In this document: piece after piece, positions 1-8,312 of the stretch
Layout: every line of letters starts with the position of its first letter
Position numbering within the stretch: position 1 is the first letter of the stretch
DNA from: CAYFLR01 sp964343805
GTDB taxonomy: Bacteria > Bdellovibrionota_B > Oligoflexia > CAYFLR01
DNA: 51,654 bases
Direction of reading: 5' to 3'
NCBI GenBank assembly: GCA_964343805.1
Contig: CAYFLR010000043.1
Coordinates: 1 to 51,654 of the forward strand
Notes under the pieces: generated by a model
Told to the model about the DNA's origin: nothing
The model's database searches: none
What the model saw: only the letters and a program-made list of their open reading frames with translations
Program-made: the position numbers and the translations under genes

Positions 1-113
1 CCGTGGTTACGCACAAAGCGCTGGGGCCTCTGACCAGAGAGTGACTTGGATCCGATAGGATCCCGGAACAAATCGGTAGAAGACGAAAGCGACATGGAAG
101 TGGGCAACGACAT
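1..113 (-). CDS. Start of an unrecognised protein, cut by the window edge
   Basis: An open frame of 37 codons runs from an ATG at 111-113 to the window edge. The ATG is preceded by a strong ribosome binding site (GAGGAG, seven bases upstream), which is the main reason to call it. The visible N-terminus (MSLPTSMSLSSSTDLF) is serine-rich and has no signal peptide or motif I recognise. It lies on the same strand as the serine-hydrolase lipoprotein upstream and may share its transcript. Function unknown. Confidence 0.5.
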   Translation of the reverse strand, partial: MSLPTSMSLSSSTDLFRDPIGSKSLSGQRPQRFVRNH

Positions 114-186
114 TATCCTCTCCTCAGAATAGGAATATGCTAAGAAACTTTTCTCGGATTGCAGTAGCACTGGTTGTCCGAAATGG

Positions 187-1701
187 CTAATAGATACTAA
201 TGAAGAGAAAAGTAGAAACAGGTTTAAGCTTTCCATAACTTCCAGTTTTCCCTGCAACCACTAAGCTCTTAGGCAGATAGTATTTTCCTTTGGTTTTTCC
301 TGTTTTGCATGTATGAAAAACTCGCCACATCACTTGCGCCCCGTGATATCGGTTATGGTAAGTGTCGTGAAATAATTTAGCTGTTTCATAGGTATTAATC
401 TGATTACCAAGATACCCATTATAATAACTTCGATGAGACCTTGTTTGATCATATCCCATATCATCAGTGAATTTGAGCGCTCCCACCGGATCTCCCACCT
501 TTTGTCTAATTTTTACCCAAGCGATGTTACTTGAGTCTCTGATTAGCTCAATAAGCAAATTCAAATCAGCTATGGTATTGAGTTGACCTTTTTGCTGGTG
601 AAGCCAGGCTGCTCCAATAAAACTTTTTACCACCGAGGCCCCATAGAAGTTATGTTTATAATCTCGACTATGAGCTACAATTTCAAAATCATCTTCAATA
701 TCTGCCACAATCCACTGAATTGGATACTCCTGCTGATTAATAGATTTAGATTTCTTCAAACAGTACTTACTGATTTTCTTATCAAAAGAATTTCCTAAGC
801 CTGTTTGAAGGCGATTGAAGTAGTGCAAATTGGCCATATCTATCTCCCCACTGCGAGACTGTACAGACCCCGCTGGTAAGATCATCATGTTTTGAAAATC
901 AGGATCATTCTTTTGATCAGGCAGCTCTACCCTTTTGATCTGTTTTGGTTGAATCTGATCAAAAATGGCCATTTTATCATCTTCATGCACTTCTTCTGTT
1001 TCCGTGTTTGCAACTGAAAATGCTTCATCCTCAGTTTTAACCTCTTCTTTTTCAATATTCTCAAAAGGAATTAAATTATCTACCACAACATTTGCAGTTA
1101 GGTATTCCGTCTCCGCCCCTTCTATCCGATCCAAGAGAACTTCTGCTTCAAATCCTTGAGAGACTAAACTTTCATTCACTAAAGTAAGATGTGTTAAGAA
1201 GATTTTTTTCCCTGCATAAGGAGAATTCTCTTCTTCCACCACGCAAAAATTAAAAACCCCCTCTTCTTCTCGTTCATCACTACCATGGATTTGCACCGTT
1301 TCCTCGGCACTACTACACTCAGTTTTAGCAAAAAATCCTTTGGTGAGTTTAATATGGTTCGGCTGATCTTCTAATTGATCGGTGAGGACTTTTATTTTAA
1401 GCACATACTTTGCCTCTGCTGTCTTCATTTGCTGAAAGAGGCTTTCCTCAATTCCGCTCTGAGTTCGACCAATCTTTTTATCTCCACTAAACCCCGATGG
1501 AAATTGCTGCCATGAAAATTTATTTGGCAATAACTCTCCTTGATTGGTTGTGGGTTCATCATTGATAAAAATACCAATGTCTAAAACCCTCTTACCCTCT
1601 TCATACCGATAACTAGAAAGGTGACTCCCATCGGGTTTATCTGATTTTGATTGACAGGAAAATAGAATTAAAAAAGTTAAATAAGTTAAAAATAATTTCA
1701 T
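187..1701 (-). CDS. Lipoprotein with a C-terminal serine beta-lactamase/DD-peptidase-like domain
   Basis: The start at 1701 gives a lipoprotein signal (MKLFLTYLTFLILFSC, lipobox FSC) and sits behind GAGGAG; a longer frame to 1764 lacks both advantages. Roughly residues 20-330 are an unrecognised, acid-rich region. The last 170 residues carry the three active-site elements of the serine penicillin-recognising fold in order: SVVK (S-x-x-K, about 356), SSN (S-x-N, about 389) and KTGS (about 484). By family, such domains are beta-lactamases or penicillin-binding/DD-peptidase enzymes. A membrane-anchored role in peptidoglycan modification is inferred. Only about 17 residues follow KTG before a TAG; in the same frame a further 20 codons resemble the missing terminal helix, so the protein may be truncated. 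Confidence 0.65.
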   Translation of the reverse strand: MKLFLTYLTFLILFSCQSKSDKPDGSHLSSYRYEEGKRVLDIGIFINDEPTTNQGELLPNKFSWQQFPSGFSGDKKIGRTQSGIEESLFQQMKTAEAKYVLKIKVLTDQLEDQPNHIKLTKGFFAKTECSSAEETVQIHGSDEREEEGVFNFCVVEEENSPYAGKKIFLTHLTLVNESLVSQGFEAEVLLDRIEGAETEYLTANVVVDNLIPFENIEKEEVKTEDEAFSVANTETEEVHEDDKMAIFDQIQPKQIKRVELPDQKNDPDFQNMMILPAGSVQSRSGEIDMANLHYFNRLQTGLGNSFDKKISKYCLKKSKSINQQEYPIQWIVADIEDDFEIVAHSRDYKHNFYGASVVKSFIGAAWLHQQKGQLNTIADLNLLIELIRDSSNIAWVKIRQKVGDPVGALKFTDDMGYDQTRSHRSYYNGYLGNQINTYETAKLFHDTYHNRYHGAQVMWRVFHTCKTGKTKGKYYLPKSLVVAGKTGSYGKLKPVSTFLFISIY

Positions 1702-1990
1702 AGTTTTCTCCTCGAAAAAAGTTTCACTGGACTTATCGTCCATCTGAATTTTTTGCTGTAGCATCTTAGTTTTTCACTTTTCATTTGAAGGAATTAGCCG
1801 AGCAGAAAATGGAAAGTTTTTAAAAAATCCCCATTTTTTTTGATTTGCTATTATTTTATATTTTTTTACATTTTATATTATTTAACTAATTATTTTAATT
1901 GTATTTTTAAAATATTTTTTAGTAACTAATATTTTATTCCGATAAGTTTTATAAGAGCTTTAGGCAAGCAAAATTAAAGAGGAGAGCCCC

Positions 1991-3466
1991 ATGAAATCAA
2001 CTCTAAATTTAATCCCGTTTTTAATTATTTTAAATCTCATTATGATGAGCTGTTCAGATAGAAATATACAGGCTTTTAAAAAAGAGAAAAAGTTAAAAGT
2101 ACAAACGCAAACTCAATTCAAAAAAGATGAAAACAAAGAAACAACTCCTTCAAATCCTTCCCCCGACGAGGATGAAATCAAAGATGAAGAAAGCAACCCT
2201 GTTAAACCAGAGCAGAAAGAATCATCCCCGTACTTTAAAGAAAACAACGACTCGTCCACGGATGGACTCCCCCCCTTTATCGAACAGATAAGTGAAGAGC
2301 CCCTTAAAAAGGGATATGATGGTTCCATTCGGGGAGCAATTATAGGAGTAAAACCCGGGGAAGTCTATTCAGTTACAGCTTTTTCTGAAACCACCGGAAA
2401 CCTGGAGGAACGGACCATAGTAGGAGATGGTCAAAAAATTATCCCCTTCATTTTAACCGACCTCACCTATGCCAAAGATTATATCCTTATGCTTCGAACA
2501 AGTGAAAACCAACTTTTTTGGCATGGGGGCAAAAAGACCGTTCAATCAATCAAACAGGCACGAAGACTAACCATTAATAATTCTTTTCCTCTTGGAAATA
2601 TTGATTTTGATATTCGATCTCATGTCACCTATGAGGTTGAAATTGAAGTAAAAGGATTGCTACCTAATGAAATAGGTGTGCAAGTGAATTTAATAAACGA
2701 TGAGATAGTGCACGATACAGCCATCACTCAAAATGGAATAATCACCCTCAAAGGAATGGCAGCAAATAGCTATAAACTAACCTACCTTCGTCCTAACAAG
2801 CCCCATATATACTGGAGCGGAGAATCAACCCAAGACAATAGTTGGAGCCTTAAAGACCAGGAAGCCAGCTGGATAAAAGTGGATCAAAATCTAAAAACCA
2901 ACATCATCATTGACCTATCAAAAGAACTGGGGACAACTGTGACCGGAAGAATCCTAGACCAAAATAATAATCCAATGCCCGACACCAGAGTCACCATCAA
3001 CGATCAAAACCAAGATTATGGAAGGTCTTTAACGACTAATGAAAATGGTCAATTTAAAGTAGGTGGTCTCATTCCAGGTAAATATAGAATTGATGTAAAC
3101 ACTGATTCCCATGGGTTTTATAATGGGGAAATTGAAATTACCGGTGAGGAAGAAAGCCCCCTCTCTCTTGGGGATTTATATCTAATGACCTTTGAAGGAA
3201 AACTGAGCACTGAAATAGTAGGTGACACTAATTATTTTATTATACTCTATCAGGATGGAAAATATATCACTAGTGCCTATGGCGATTGTCAAAGTAAAAG
3301 TCATTGCACTTATAATTTTGATGGACTTCCTTTCAAAGAGGGATATTATATGGAAGTTTTTGGCAGTGATTTAACTAAGGTTATCTTCACAACTGAAAGC
3401 GTTAACCTTTCAATAGAGCACCCAGAACAAACTTTAGAGGTCAAAATTCCCTTAAATCAGTTCTAG
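1991..3466 (+). CDS. Lipoprotein with a carboxypeptidase-regulatory-like domain
   Basis: 491 residues, starting at an ATG behind GAGGAG. A lipobox (LIMMSC) ends the signal peptide, so the protein is probably anchored in a membrane and faces the periplasm or the surface. A long charged linker (about residues 30-95, rich in Lys, Glu, Asp, Pro and Ser) follows. Around residues 315-390 the pattern VTGRILDQNNNPMPDTRVTI, then NENGQFKVGGLIPGKYRI, is typical of carboxypeptidase regulatory-like/CNA-B beta-sandwich domains, which bind or space rather than catalyse. Earlier segments look like further divergent beta-sandwich repeats. Divergent from the serine-hydrolase lipoprotein across a very AT-rich 289-base spacer. 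Substrate unknown. Confidence 0.7.
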   Translation: MKSTLNLIPFLIILNLIMMSCSDRNIQAFKKEKKLKVQTQTQFKKDENKETTPSNPSPDEDEIKDEESNPVKPEQKESSPYFKENNDSSTDGLPPFIEQISEEPLKKGYDGSIRGAIIGVKPGEVYSVTAFSETTGNLEERTIVGDGQKIIPFILTDLTYAKDYILMLRTSENQLFWHGGKKTVQSIKQARRLTINNSFPLGNIDFDIRSHVTYEVEIEVKGLLPNEIGVQVNLINDEIVHDTAITQNGIITLKGMAANSYKLTYLRPNKPHIYWSGESTQDNSWSLKDQEASWIKVDQNLKTNIIIDLSKELGTTVTGRILDQNNNPMPDTRVTINDQNQDYGRSLTTNENGQFKVGGLIPGKYRIDVNTDSHGFYNGEIEITGEEESPLSLGDLYLMTFEGKLSTEIVGDTNYFIILYQDGKYITSAYGDCQSKSHCTYNFDGLPFKEGYYMEVFGSDLTKVIFTTESVNLSIEHPEQTLEVKIPLNQF

Positions 3467-3498
3467 AATTAAAAACAAAGTTTTGGTAGGTTCTCTCC

Positions 3499-4026
3499 AT
3501 GAAAGAGAACCAGAATAAATTTACCACCCCATTTCAACAGTTCTATACTCCCGCTGGGCACACCAAATGGAAACAAGCTCTAGCGGGATTTTTTTCAACA
3601 GTAGGATTCCTTGGCTATATACCTAAAGCCCCAGGAACCTTTGGCTCTCTGGCAGCTCTACCTTTTATATTAGCGACCGCCAGCCTTCCTATCTTTTTAA
3701 AATTTGTGCTCATTATTTTAGGAACACTTCTCTCCCTTGGTATCATCCACCTTTTTATGTTTAAACGAACCAACAAAGATCCGAGTGAGGTGGTACTCGA
3801 TGAGTTTGTAGGTTGCTATATTGCATGTATTTTTTTACCCCCTACCCTCGCATGGCAAACCTCGGGATTTATCTTATTTCGCCTCCTCGATATTACCAAA
3901 CCACTACTCATTGGTGTGATAGACCGCAAAGGAAAAGGGGCCTTAGGGATTCTAGGAGATGATGTATTGGCCGGACTTCTAGCAGGAGCTTTACTGTTTT
4001 TCATCCACACCCTCACAACCTCCTGA
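3499..4026 (+). CDS. pgpA: Phosphatidylglycerophosphatase A
   Basis: 175 residues, the usual size. PgpA dephosphorylates phosphatidylglycerol phosphate in the inner membrane, the last step of phosphatidylglycerol synthesis. The family motifs are all present: APGTFGSL (residues 44-51), DPSEVVLDEFVG (94-105), the LLDITKP segment (129-135) and LGDDVLAG (152-159), with hydrophobic segments between them. About 30 extra residues precede the core. The gene follows the preceding lipoprotein by 32 bases on the same strand. The ribosome binding site is weak, so the exact start is less certain than the identity. Confidence 0.93.
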   Translation: MKENQNKFTTPFQQFYTPAGHTKWKQALAGFFSTVGFLGYIPKAPGTFGSLAALPFILATASLPIFLKFVLIILGTLLSLGIIHLFMFKRTNKDPSEVVLDEFVGCYIACIFLPPTLAWQTSGFILFRLLDITKPLLIGVIDRKGKGALGILGDDVLAGLLAGALLFFIHTLTTS

Positions 4027-4134
4027 TATCCATATAATTTAACCGAAACTCCTAGGATTTCCAGCAGATTACTGTTAAAATAAGAGGCACACTCAATTAA
4101 ATTTTGCCTTTAGGGAGCCCATATCCATAACTGT

Positions 4135-5385
4135 TTGTTAAATCTGCTATTTCCCTTGCTATTCCTCCTGGTTTTATTTGGATGGAATGTTCCAAATATC
4201 CAAGGGTCTGAAGCGATCAACCTGCATGGCAATACTTATACTCTTAATATACCCTTAGATCATCAGAATCGAGATAATAAGGCGAGTATTAGCAGCTCTT
4301 TCAGCACTTTACCTAAAGATATCCTTAAATCAGATCAGCTCCCTCAATTAATTAACCAGCTAAAAACCCATGGCACACCAAATATTCAGATATTAACTCT
4401 CTCCTCGTTGGCCCCCATTAGCCAAAAATGGAAAAAAGTCTTAGCGAAACATGGTATCCCTAGTGAAATTCATACCCTCTCCCATCCATTCCATAGGAAA
4501 ACCATCCAGTTAGCCTACAATCTCGCATGCAAACACCAAGGAGCCAAGCTTTCCTTTTGTAAAAACTCTTCGGAGCCCCAGCTTCCAAAGTACAAATCCT
4601 CTTTTTATCTTGATTCTAAGAAATCTTTCAATAAATGGTTTAAAGAGAATGTTATCACTCCAAGCCCTAGTGATGTCTCTCTCGGAGTGGTAATGGGAGC
4701 CATTAAATTTGCAAGTGCTGGTACTATTTGGCTCAGTGTTGGTGTTCATCCTGCTATTGCTTCAACTCTCATCGTAGCTCAAACGGCTGTCACTTTAGCC
4801 CTCTCTACTGGCATAAAAACCTTTGATCATCTCTATAGTAAGCAAAGCTCTAAACCCAATAAAAAAGCAAGTATTTTTACCGAGCTAAGAAGAAGGCAAA
4901 CCTTCGACCTTGTCTACCTTGAACTTGTAAGACTGATTAGCGGTCCCACTGCGGATACCCACTCTGTTTTTACTCTACTCGGTCAAACAGAAATATTATC
5001 TAACTTTTTTGCTTACGGTACAGGAACTTCTATTTTATCGACCGTTAGAAACCGTAAACTCACTCACTTAGGTTCTAGATGGGCCAACTTTGATAACTAT
5101 GTGGTGGCCTCGACTTTATCCATGTTAGACATCGCTGGCTTTCATTTTATGACTTTAGCCAGCTTTGGGTCCTTTGACCTGCATCTTTCTACCGTACTCA
5201 TTTTTGCATCAACAGCTTCATTGAGTGCACTCATTGCCTGGAAACCTGAAATCTTTGAAGCCTTTGCAGTGAGACAACAAGCCTGGTTAGACAAAGCGGT
5301 TGACCTCTATTATCTGGTTAAACAGAAAATTAATACTTTCAAATGTGAGCAGATGCTCTCGCTGCAAAAACTGCTGGCTAACTAG
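4135..5385 (+). CDS. Exported multi-pass membrane protein of unknown function
   Basis: 416 residues if started at the TTG at 4135; no ATG lies between the upstream in-frame stop at 4111 and the signal peptide, and the nearest GGGAG (4113-4117) is about 17 bases away, so the start is poorly supported. The N-terminus (LLNLLFPLLFLLVLFGW) is a signal peptide or anchor. Residues about 30-180 look soluble and about 185-385 hold roughly four hydrophobic segments separated by short charged loops, including RNRKLTHLGSRWANFD. No family recognised. It converges on the small lipoprotein at 5396-5971, and the hairpin at 5406-5430 may end its transcript. Confidence 0.6.
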   Translation: MLNLLFPLLFLLVLFGWNVPNIQGSEAINLHGNTYTLNIPLDHQNRDNKASISSSFSTLPKDILKSDQLPQLINQLKTHGTPNIQILTLSSLAPISQKWKKVLAKHGIPSEIHTLSHPFHRKTIQLAYNLACKHQGAKLSFCKNSSEPQLPKYKSSFYLDSKKSFNKWFKENVITPSPSDVSLGVVMGAIKFASAGTIWLSVGVHPAIASTLIVAQTAVTLALSTGIKTFDHLYSKQSSKPNKKASIFTELRRRQTFDLVYLELVRLISGPTADTHSVFTLLGQTEILSNFFAYGTGTSILSTVRNRKLTHLGSRWANFDNYVVASTLSMLDIAGFHFMTLASFGSFDLHLSTVLIFASTASLSALIAWKPEIFEAFAVRQQAWLDKAVDLYYLVKQKINTFKCEQMLSLQKLLAN

Positions 5386-5395
5386 ATCTTGTAAA

Positions 5396-5971
5396 TTAAA
5401 GCACCCAAATGAGTTGAAAAAACTCATTTGCATCCAATTGAACGGGTCGTTTCATTTCAGAAGTTCCATCATGTGACTCATGGTATTTCGCTCCAAAAGT
5501 GAGCTTTCCATCTTCAATCTTTACTATGTCAAAACGAGTAATAGGACTCTCTTTGGTGTGATCATCATGGATATCAATGTGATAAGTATTTTCAAAACTA
5601 TTCACCGGTTCACCTAACTTATATAACCTTACCTTATAAGGGTTAGCTTGAGAAACTTCACAATCACTATTGCGATATTTAATTTTCACTATTGCCATAG
5701 TCTCAAAATCAATCTCTAATTGAATCCGGACATAACTCTCTCCCTCACGTTTGCATAAACTGGAGGACCAAATCCCATAGAAATGGCATTCTAAAGGTTT
5801 TTGTCCCCTATTTTGTTTACACTTCTTCACATATTCTTTATTAACTCCCTGCTCCCTCTTCACATTGGCTGGAGGAGGAACCTCTTTATATAATGATAGG
5901 TTTTGTAATTGATCTAAGTCTGAGCAAGAAAAGTTTAAAACTAAAAGCATTAATGTAAGAAGGGCTTTCAT
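5396..5971 (-). CDS. Small lipoprotein of unknown function
   Basis: 191 residues from the ATG at 5971, which has TTGGAG seven bases upstream; a longer start at 5983 would spoil the signal peptide. The lipobox is LNFSC at residues 11-15 (MKALLTLMLLVLNFSC). The mature part is mixed alpha/beta with cysteines (KKCKQNRG, LECHFYG, SSLCKRE, SDCEVS) that could form disulfides in the periplasm. It resembles small lipocalin-like lipoproteins in layout (GIWSS near the start, alternating strands), but I cannot assign a family. Confidence 0.65.
   Translation of the reverse strand: MKALLTLMLLVLNFSCSDLDQLQNLSLYKEVPPPANVKREQGVNKEYVKKCKQNRGQKPLECHFYGIWSSSLCKREGESYVRIQLEIDFETMAIVKIKYRNSDCEVSQANPYKVRLYKLGEPVNSFENTYHIDIHDDHTKESPITRFDIVKIEDGKLTFGAKYHESHDGTSEMKRPVQLDANEFFQLIWVL
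5406..5430. terminator. Perfect 10-bp hairpin between convergent genes
   Basis: CAAATGAGTT, loop GAAAA, AACTCATTTG: a perfect 10-bp stem lying 20 bases after the stop of the upstream plus-strand gene and inside the last codons of the convergent minus-strand lipoprotein gene. There is no T-tract on the plus side, so it is not a textbook intrinsic terminator. Transcription stop or 3'-end protection for the plus-strand gene is the likeliest role. Confidence 0.45.
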
Positions 5972-6107
5972 ATTTAACTCCAATACTTAATTTACGGGAA
6001 ATCATCATCTCTTAATTAAACTACCGCTTAAAAATTTAAAATGACCAATTTTTTTTTATTTTTTAGCAAATCACAAAGATCAGTTAAATAACAACCCCCT
6101 ACCCATT

Positions 6108-6168
6108 AATGACTAATTAACCCTTGAAAATGACCATTCAGTCATTTATAATTATATTATCAGTCATT
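6108..6168 (+). promoter_or_regulatory. Consensus sigma-70 promoter carrying a nested palindromic TetR operator
   Basis: TTGAAA (6124-6129), a 17-base spacer and TATAAT (6147-6152) form a near-perfect promoter. Its spacer holds the palindrome AATGAC (6129-6134), six bases, GTCATT (6141-6146). The same half-sites recur outside it as AATGAC at 6108-6113 and GTCATT at 6163-6168, 21-22 bases from the inner ones and centred on the same point. A protein bound here would block the polymerase site. The obvious candidate is the TetR-family product of the next gene, giving autoregulation. Confidence 0.75.
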
Positions 6169-6199
6169 ATTTTAATCAACATGGTCAAAGGAGAGATCA

Positions 6200-6766
6200 T
6201 TGGGCAATGACAAAAAGAAAATCATTATCTCAGCAGCAATGGATCTATTTGCTAAGAATGGCTTTGACAATACCTCAACCAAATCCATTAGCACACAAGC
6301 TCAAATTGCCACCGGAACACTGTTTAAATATTTTAAAACGAAGGAAGAACTCATTATTGAAGCCTATAGTGAGGCAAAGCTAAGCATGCTCAATGTTATT
6401 AAAACTCATTTAGATCCCCATCAACCTTTTGAAGAACTGCTCAGGCATATGTTTAATAATATGGTGGATTGGTGCCTTCAACACCCCAAAGAGTATCAAT
6501 TCACTATGCAGGTCAAAAACTCCCGATTTGCAAGCACTCTATCAGTAGATAAATTTAGAAATGAACTACTGTTCTTTTACATTGCACTTAAATCAGCCCA
6601 AGATGCCGGGCAAATAATTAAGATCCCACTTGAACTACTAGAAATGACCGTCGGCTCATTTATCAATCTCTGTATTGAATCTCAGGAATTGTTAGAGGGA
6701 GATTCGGAGAAAGCTAAGGATTTGATTTTCACTATGATGTTACATGCCATCAAGGAAAAAAAATAA
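6200..6766 (+). CDS. TetR/AcrR-family transcriptional regulator
   Basis: 188 residues from a TTG start; AAAGGAGAGA five bases upstream supports it. The N-terminal 60 residues are a typical TetR DNA-binding domain: AAMDLFAKNGFDNTSTKSIS, AQIATGTLFKYFKTKEELI. The C-terminal helices form the variable ligand-binding and dimer domain, with no close family visible. The gene sits directly behind the nested operator at 6108-6168 and 15 bases ahead of the metallo-hydrolase gene. It probably represses both genes until a small lipophilic or toxic ligand is bound. The inducer is unknown. Confidence 0.92.
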   Translation: MGNDKKKIIISAAMDLFAKNGFDNTSTKSISTQAQIATGTLFKYFKTKEELIIEAYSEAKLSMLNVIKTHLDPHQPFEELLRHMFNNMVDWCLQHPKEYQFTMQVKNSRFASTLSVDKFRNELLFFYIALKSAQDAGQIIKIPLELLEMTVGSFINLCIESQELLEGDSEKAKDLIFTMMLHAIKEKK

Positions 6767-6781
6767 CAAAGAGAGGTCAAA

Positions 6782-7888
6782 ATGAAATTTAATTCCTATC
6801 TCTTCATTTTAATTTTTATGGGAGGTCAACTTATGGCCGATGACAATCGCATACAAAATTCCCCTAATTTTAAAGATGGAAAGTTTTTTAATGCAAAGCC
6901 CGTGGTGGAAGCTCCTTTTTTTACCATGCTCAGTGAATGGATAAAAGGAGCAGAAAATACTATCCCTAAAATCGATTTACCTGTTAATAAACTTTTCCCC
7001 AAACACTTTACTACTCCCCCCCAAACTGGTTTACGCATAACCTGGCTCGGTCATTCGAGCTTTATCATTGAGCTAGAAAACTTAAGGATCTTAGTGGATC
7101 CTGTTTGGGGAGAAAAAGTATCCCCCGTCTCGTTTTATGGCCCGGAACGTTTTTTCCCCCCTCTTATATCAATAGCAGATTTACCCAAGATTGATCTAGT
7201 GCTCATATCTCACAACCACTATGACCATCTCGATGAATTTACTATCAAGGCCCTACTAAAGAAAGATAAGGACATTAAATATATCCTCCCACTAGGAGTA
7301 GGTTCCACATTGAGAGACTGGGGTGTGAACCCAAAACAAATTCAAGAATTAGACTGGTGGGAAAATTTTAGATACCAGAGGATAACCATCACCTCCACTC
7401 CCGCCAGGCATTTTTCGGGTCGTTCCGTCTTTTTCACAGATCGAGATAAGACCTTGTGGATGGGTTTTGCCATAGCTGGATCAACCCAGAAAGTTTATTA
7501 CTCTGGCGACACCGGAATGTTTGATGGTTTTAAAAAAATTGGAGAAAGATTAGGCCCTTTTGATGTGAGTCTTTTTGAAATAGGAGCCTATAATAAAATG
7601 TGGTCGGATGTTCATTTAGGACCCGAGCAAGCCATCAAGGCATTTAAAATGATCAGAGGAGGAATCTTTATTCCAGTTCACTGGGCTCTCTTTGATTTAG
7701 CTCTCCACAGCTGGACAGAACCAGTGGAGCGACTTATTAAAGAAGCCAAGTTAAAAAAAGCGGACATCTTTATACCTAAGCCAGGTGAAAGTATGGAACC
7801 GGCACTTTCAAATACTTTTGAAAAATGGTGGCCTACCCTCCCATGGCAAACGAAGGAAGAGCACCCCATTCGTTCTACAGGTCTATAA
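6782..7888 (+). CDS. Exported metallo-beta-lactamase-fold hydrolase, NAPE-PLD/UlaG-like
   Basis: 368 residues with a signal-peptide-like N-terminus (MKFNSYLFILIFMGGQLMA), which suggests action in the periplasm. The core has WLGHSSFIIEL (88-98), the metal motif HNHYDHLD (144-151), YYSGDTGMFDG near 240 and PVHWALFD near 300, the pattern of the family that includes N-acyl-phosphatidylethanolamine phospholipase D and UlaG-type lactonases. Two metal ions and hydrolysis of a phosphodiester or ester are expected from the fold. The substrate cannot be read from the sequence. Co-transcribed with the TetR regulator (15-base gap, ribosome binding site AGAGAGG). Confidence 0.88.
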   Translation: MKFNSYLFILIFMGGQLMADDNRIQNSPNFKDGKFFNAKPVVEAPFFTMLSEWIKGAENTIPKIDLPVNKLFPKHFTTPPQTGLRITWLGHSSFIIELENLRILVDPVWGEKVSPVSFYGPERFFPPLISIADLPKIDLVLISHNHYDHLDEFTIKALLKKDKDIKYILPLGVGSTLRDWGVNPKQIQELDWWENFRYQRITITSTPARHFSGRSVFFTDRDKTLWMGFAIAGSTQKVYYSGDTGMFDGFKKIGERLGPFDVSLFEIGAYNKMWSDVHLGPEQAIKAFKMIRGGIFIPVHWALFDLALHSWTEPVERLIKEAKLKKADIFIPKPGESMEPALSNTFEKWWPTLPWQTKEEHPIRSTGL

Positions 7889-7986
7889 TAGATAGCTTTA
7901 GCTTAAATACCAATTTTAGCTCGCCAGCAGAAAGAAATTTTGATAAGACCCCTAGGTTTACTAATTATTAATTTAGAGAGGTTATT

Positions 7987-8268
7987 ATGACAACTGCCCA
8001 AGCAAGGCACATTCTAGTAGATTCAGAAGCAGAATGCTTAGAACTTAAAACCAAAATTGAAAATGGTGAAGATTTTGCTCAATTAGCAGCCCACCATTCT
8101 AAATGCCCTTCTGGTCAGCAAGGGGGAGCTTTAGGAGAATTTTCTCCAGGTCAAATGGTTAAAGAGTTTGACGAAGTAGTGTTCTCTGCTGAAGTTGAAA
8201 CCATTCAAGGTCCGGTTAAAACCCAGTTTGGCTACCACCTGATTGAAGTGACCAGCCGTAAAGGGTAA
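7987..8268 (+). CDS. Parvulin-type peptidyl-prolyl isomerase (PpiC-like)
   Basis: 93 residues, the size of free-standing cytoplasmic parvulins such as E. coli PpiC. ARHILVDSE at the start, then FAQLAAHHSKCPSGQQGG, LGEFSPGQMVKEFDEVVF and TQFGYHLIEV are all diagnostic. It isomerises X-Pro bonds in folding proteins. No signal peptide, so cytoplasmic. Start supported by AGAGAGG ahead of the ATG. The protein ends at the normal position for the family, which shows that TAA is an ordinary stop codon in this organism. A bidirectional terminator follows. Confidence 0.95.
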   Translation: MTTAQARHILVDSEAECLELKTKIENGEDFAQLAAHHSKCPSGQQGGALGEFSPGQMVKEFDEVVFSAEVETIQGPVKTQFGYHLIEVTSRKG

Positions 8269-8282
8269 GTCAATTCTATTAT

Positions 8283-8311
8283 AAAAAAGCGGAACAGTAA
8301 CTGTTTCGCTT
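8283..8311. terminator. Bidirectional intrinsic terminator
   Basis: AAGCGGAACAG, loop TAA, CTGTTTCGCTT (11-bp stem with one G-T pair) lies between the parvulin stop and the stop of the convergent DUF4097 gene. On the minus strand the stem is followed by six T residues, a classic intrinsic terminator for the DUF4097 transcript. On the plus strand the T-tract is weak, so it works there less certainly. Confidence 0.8.
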
Positions 8312-8312
8312 C

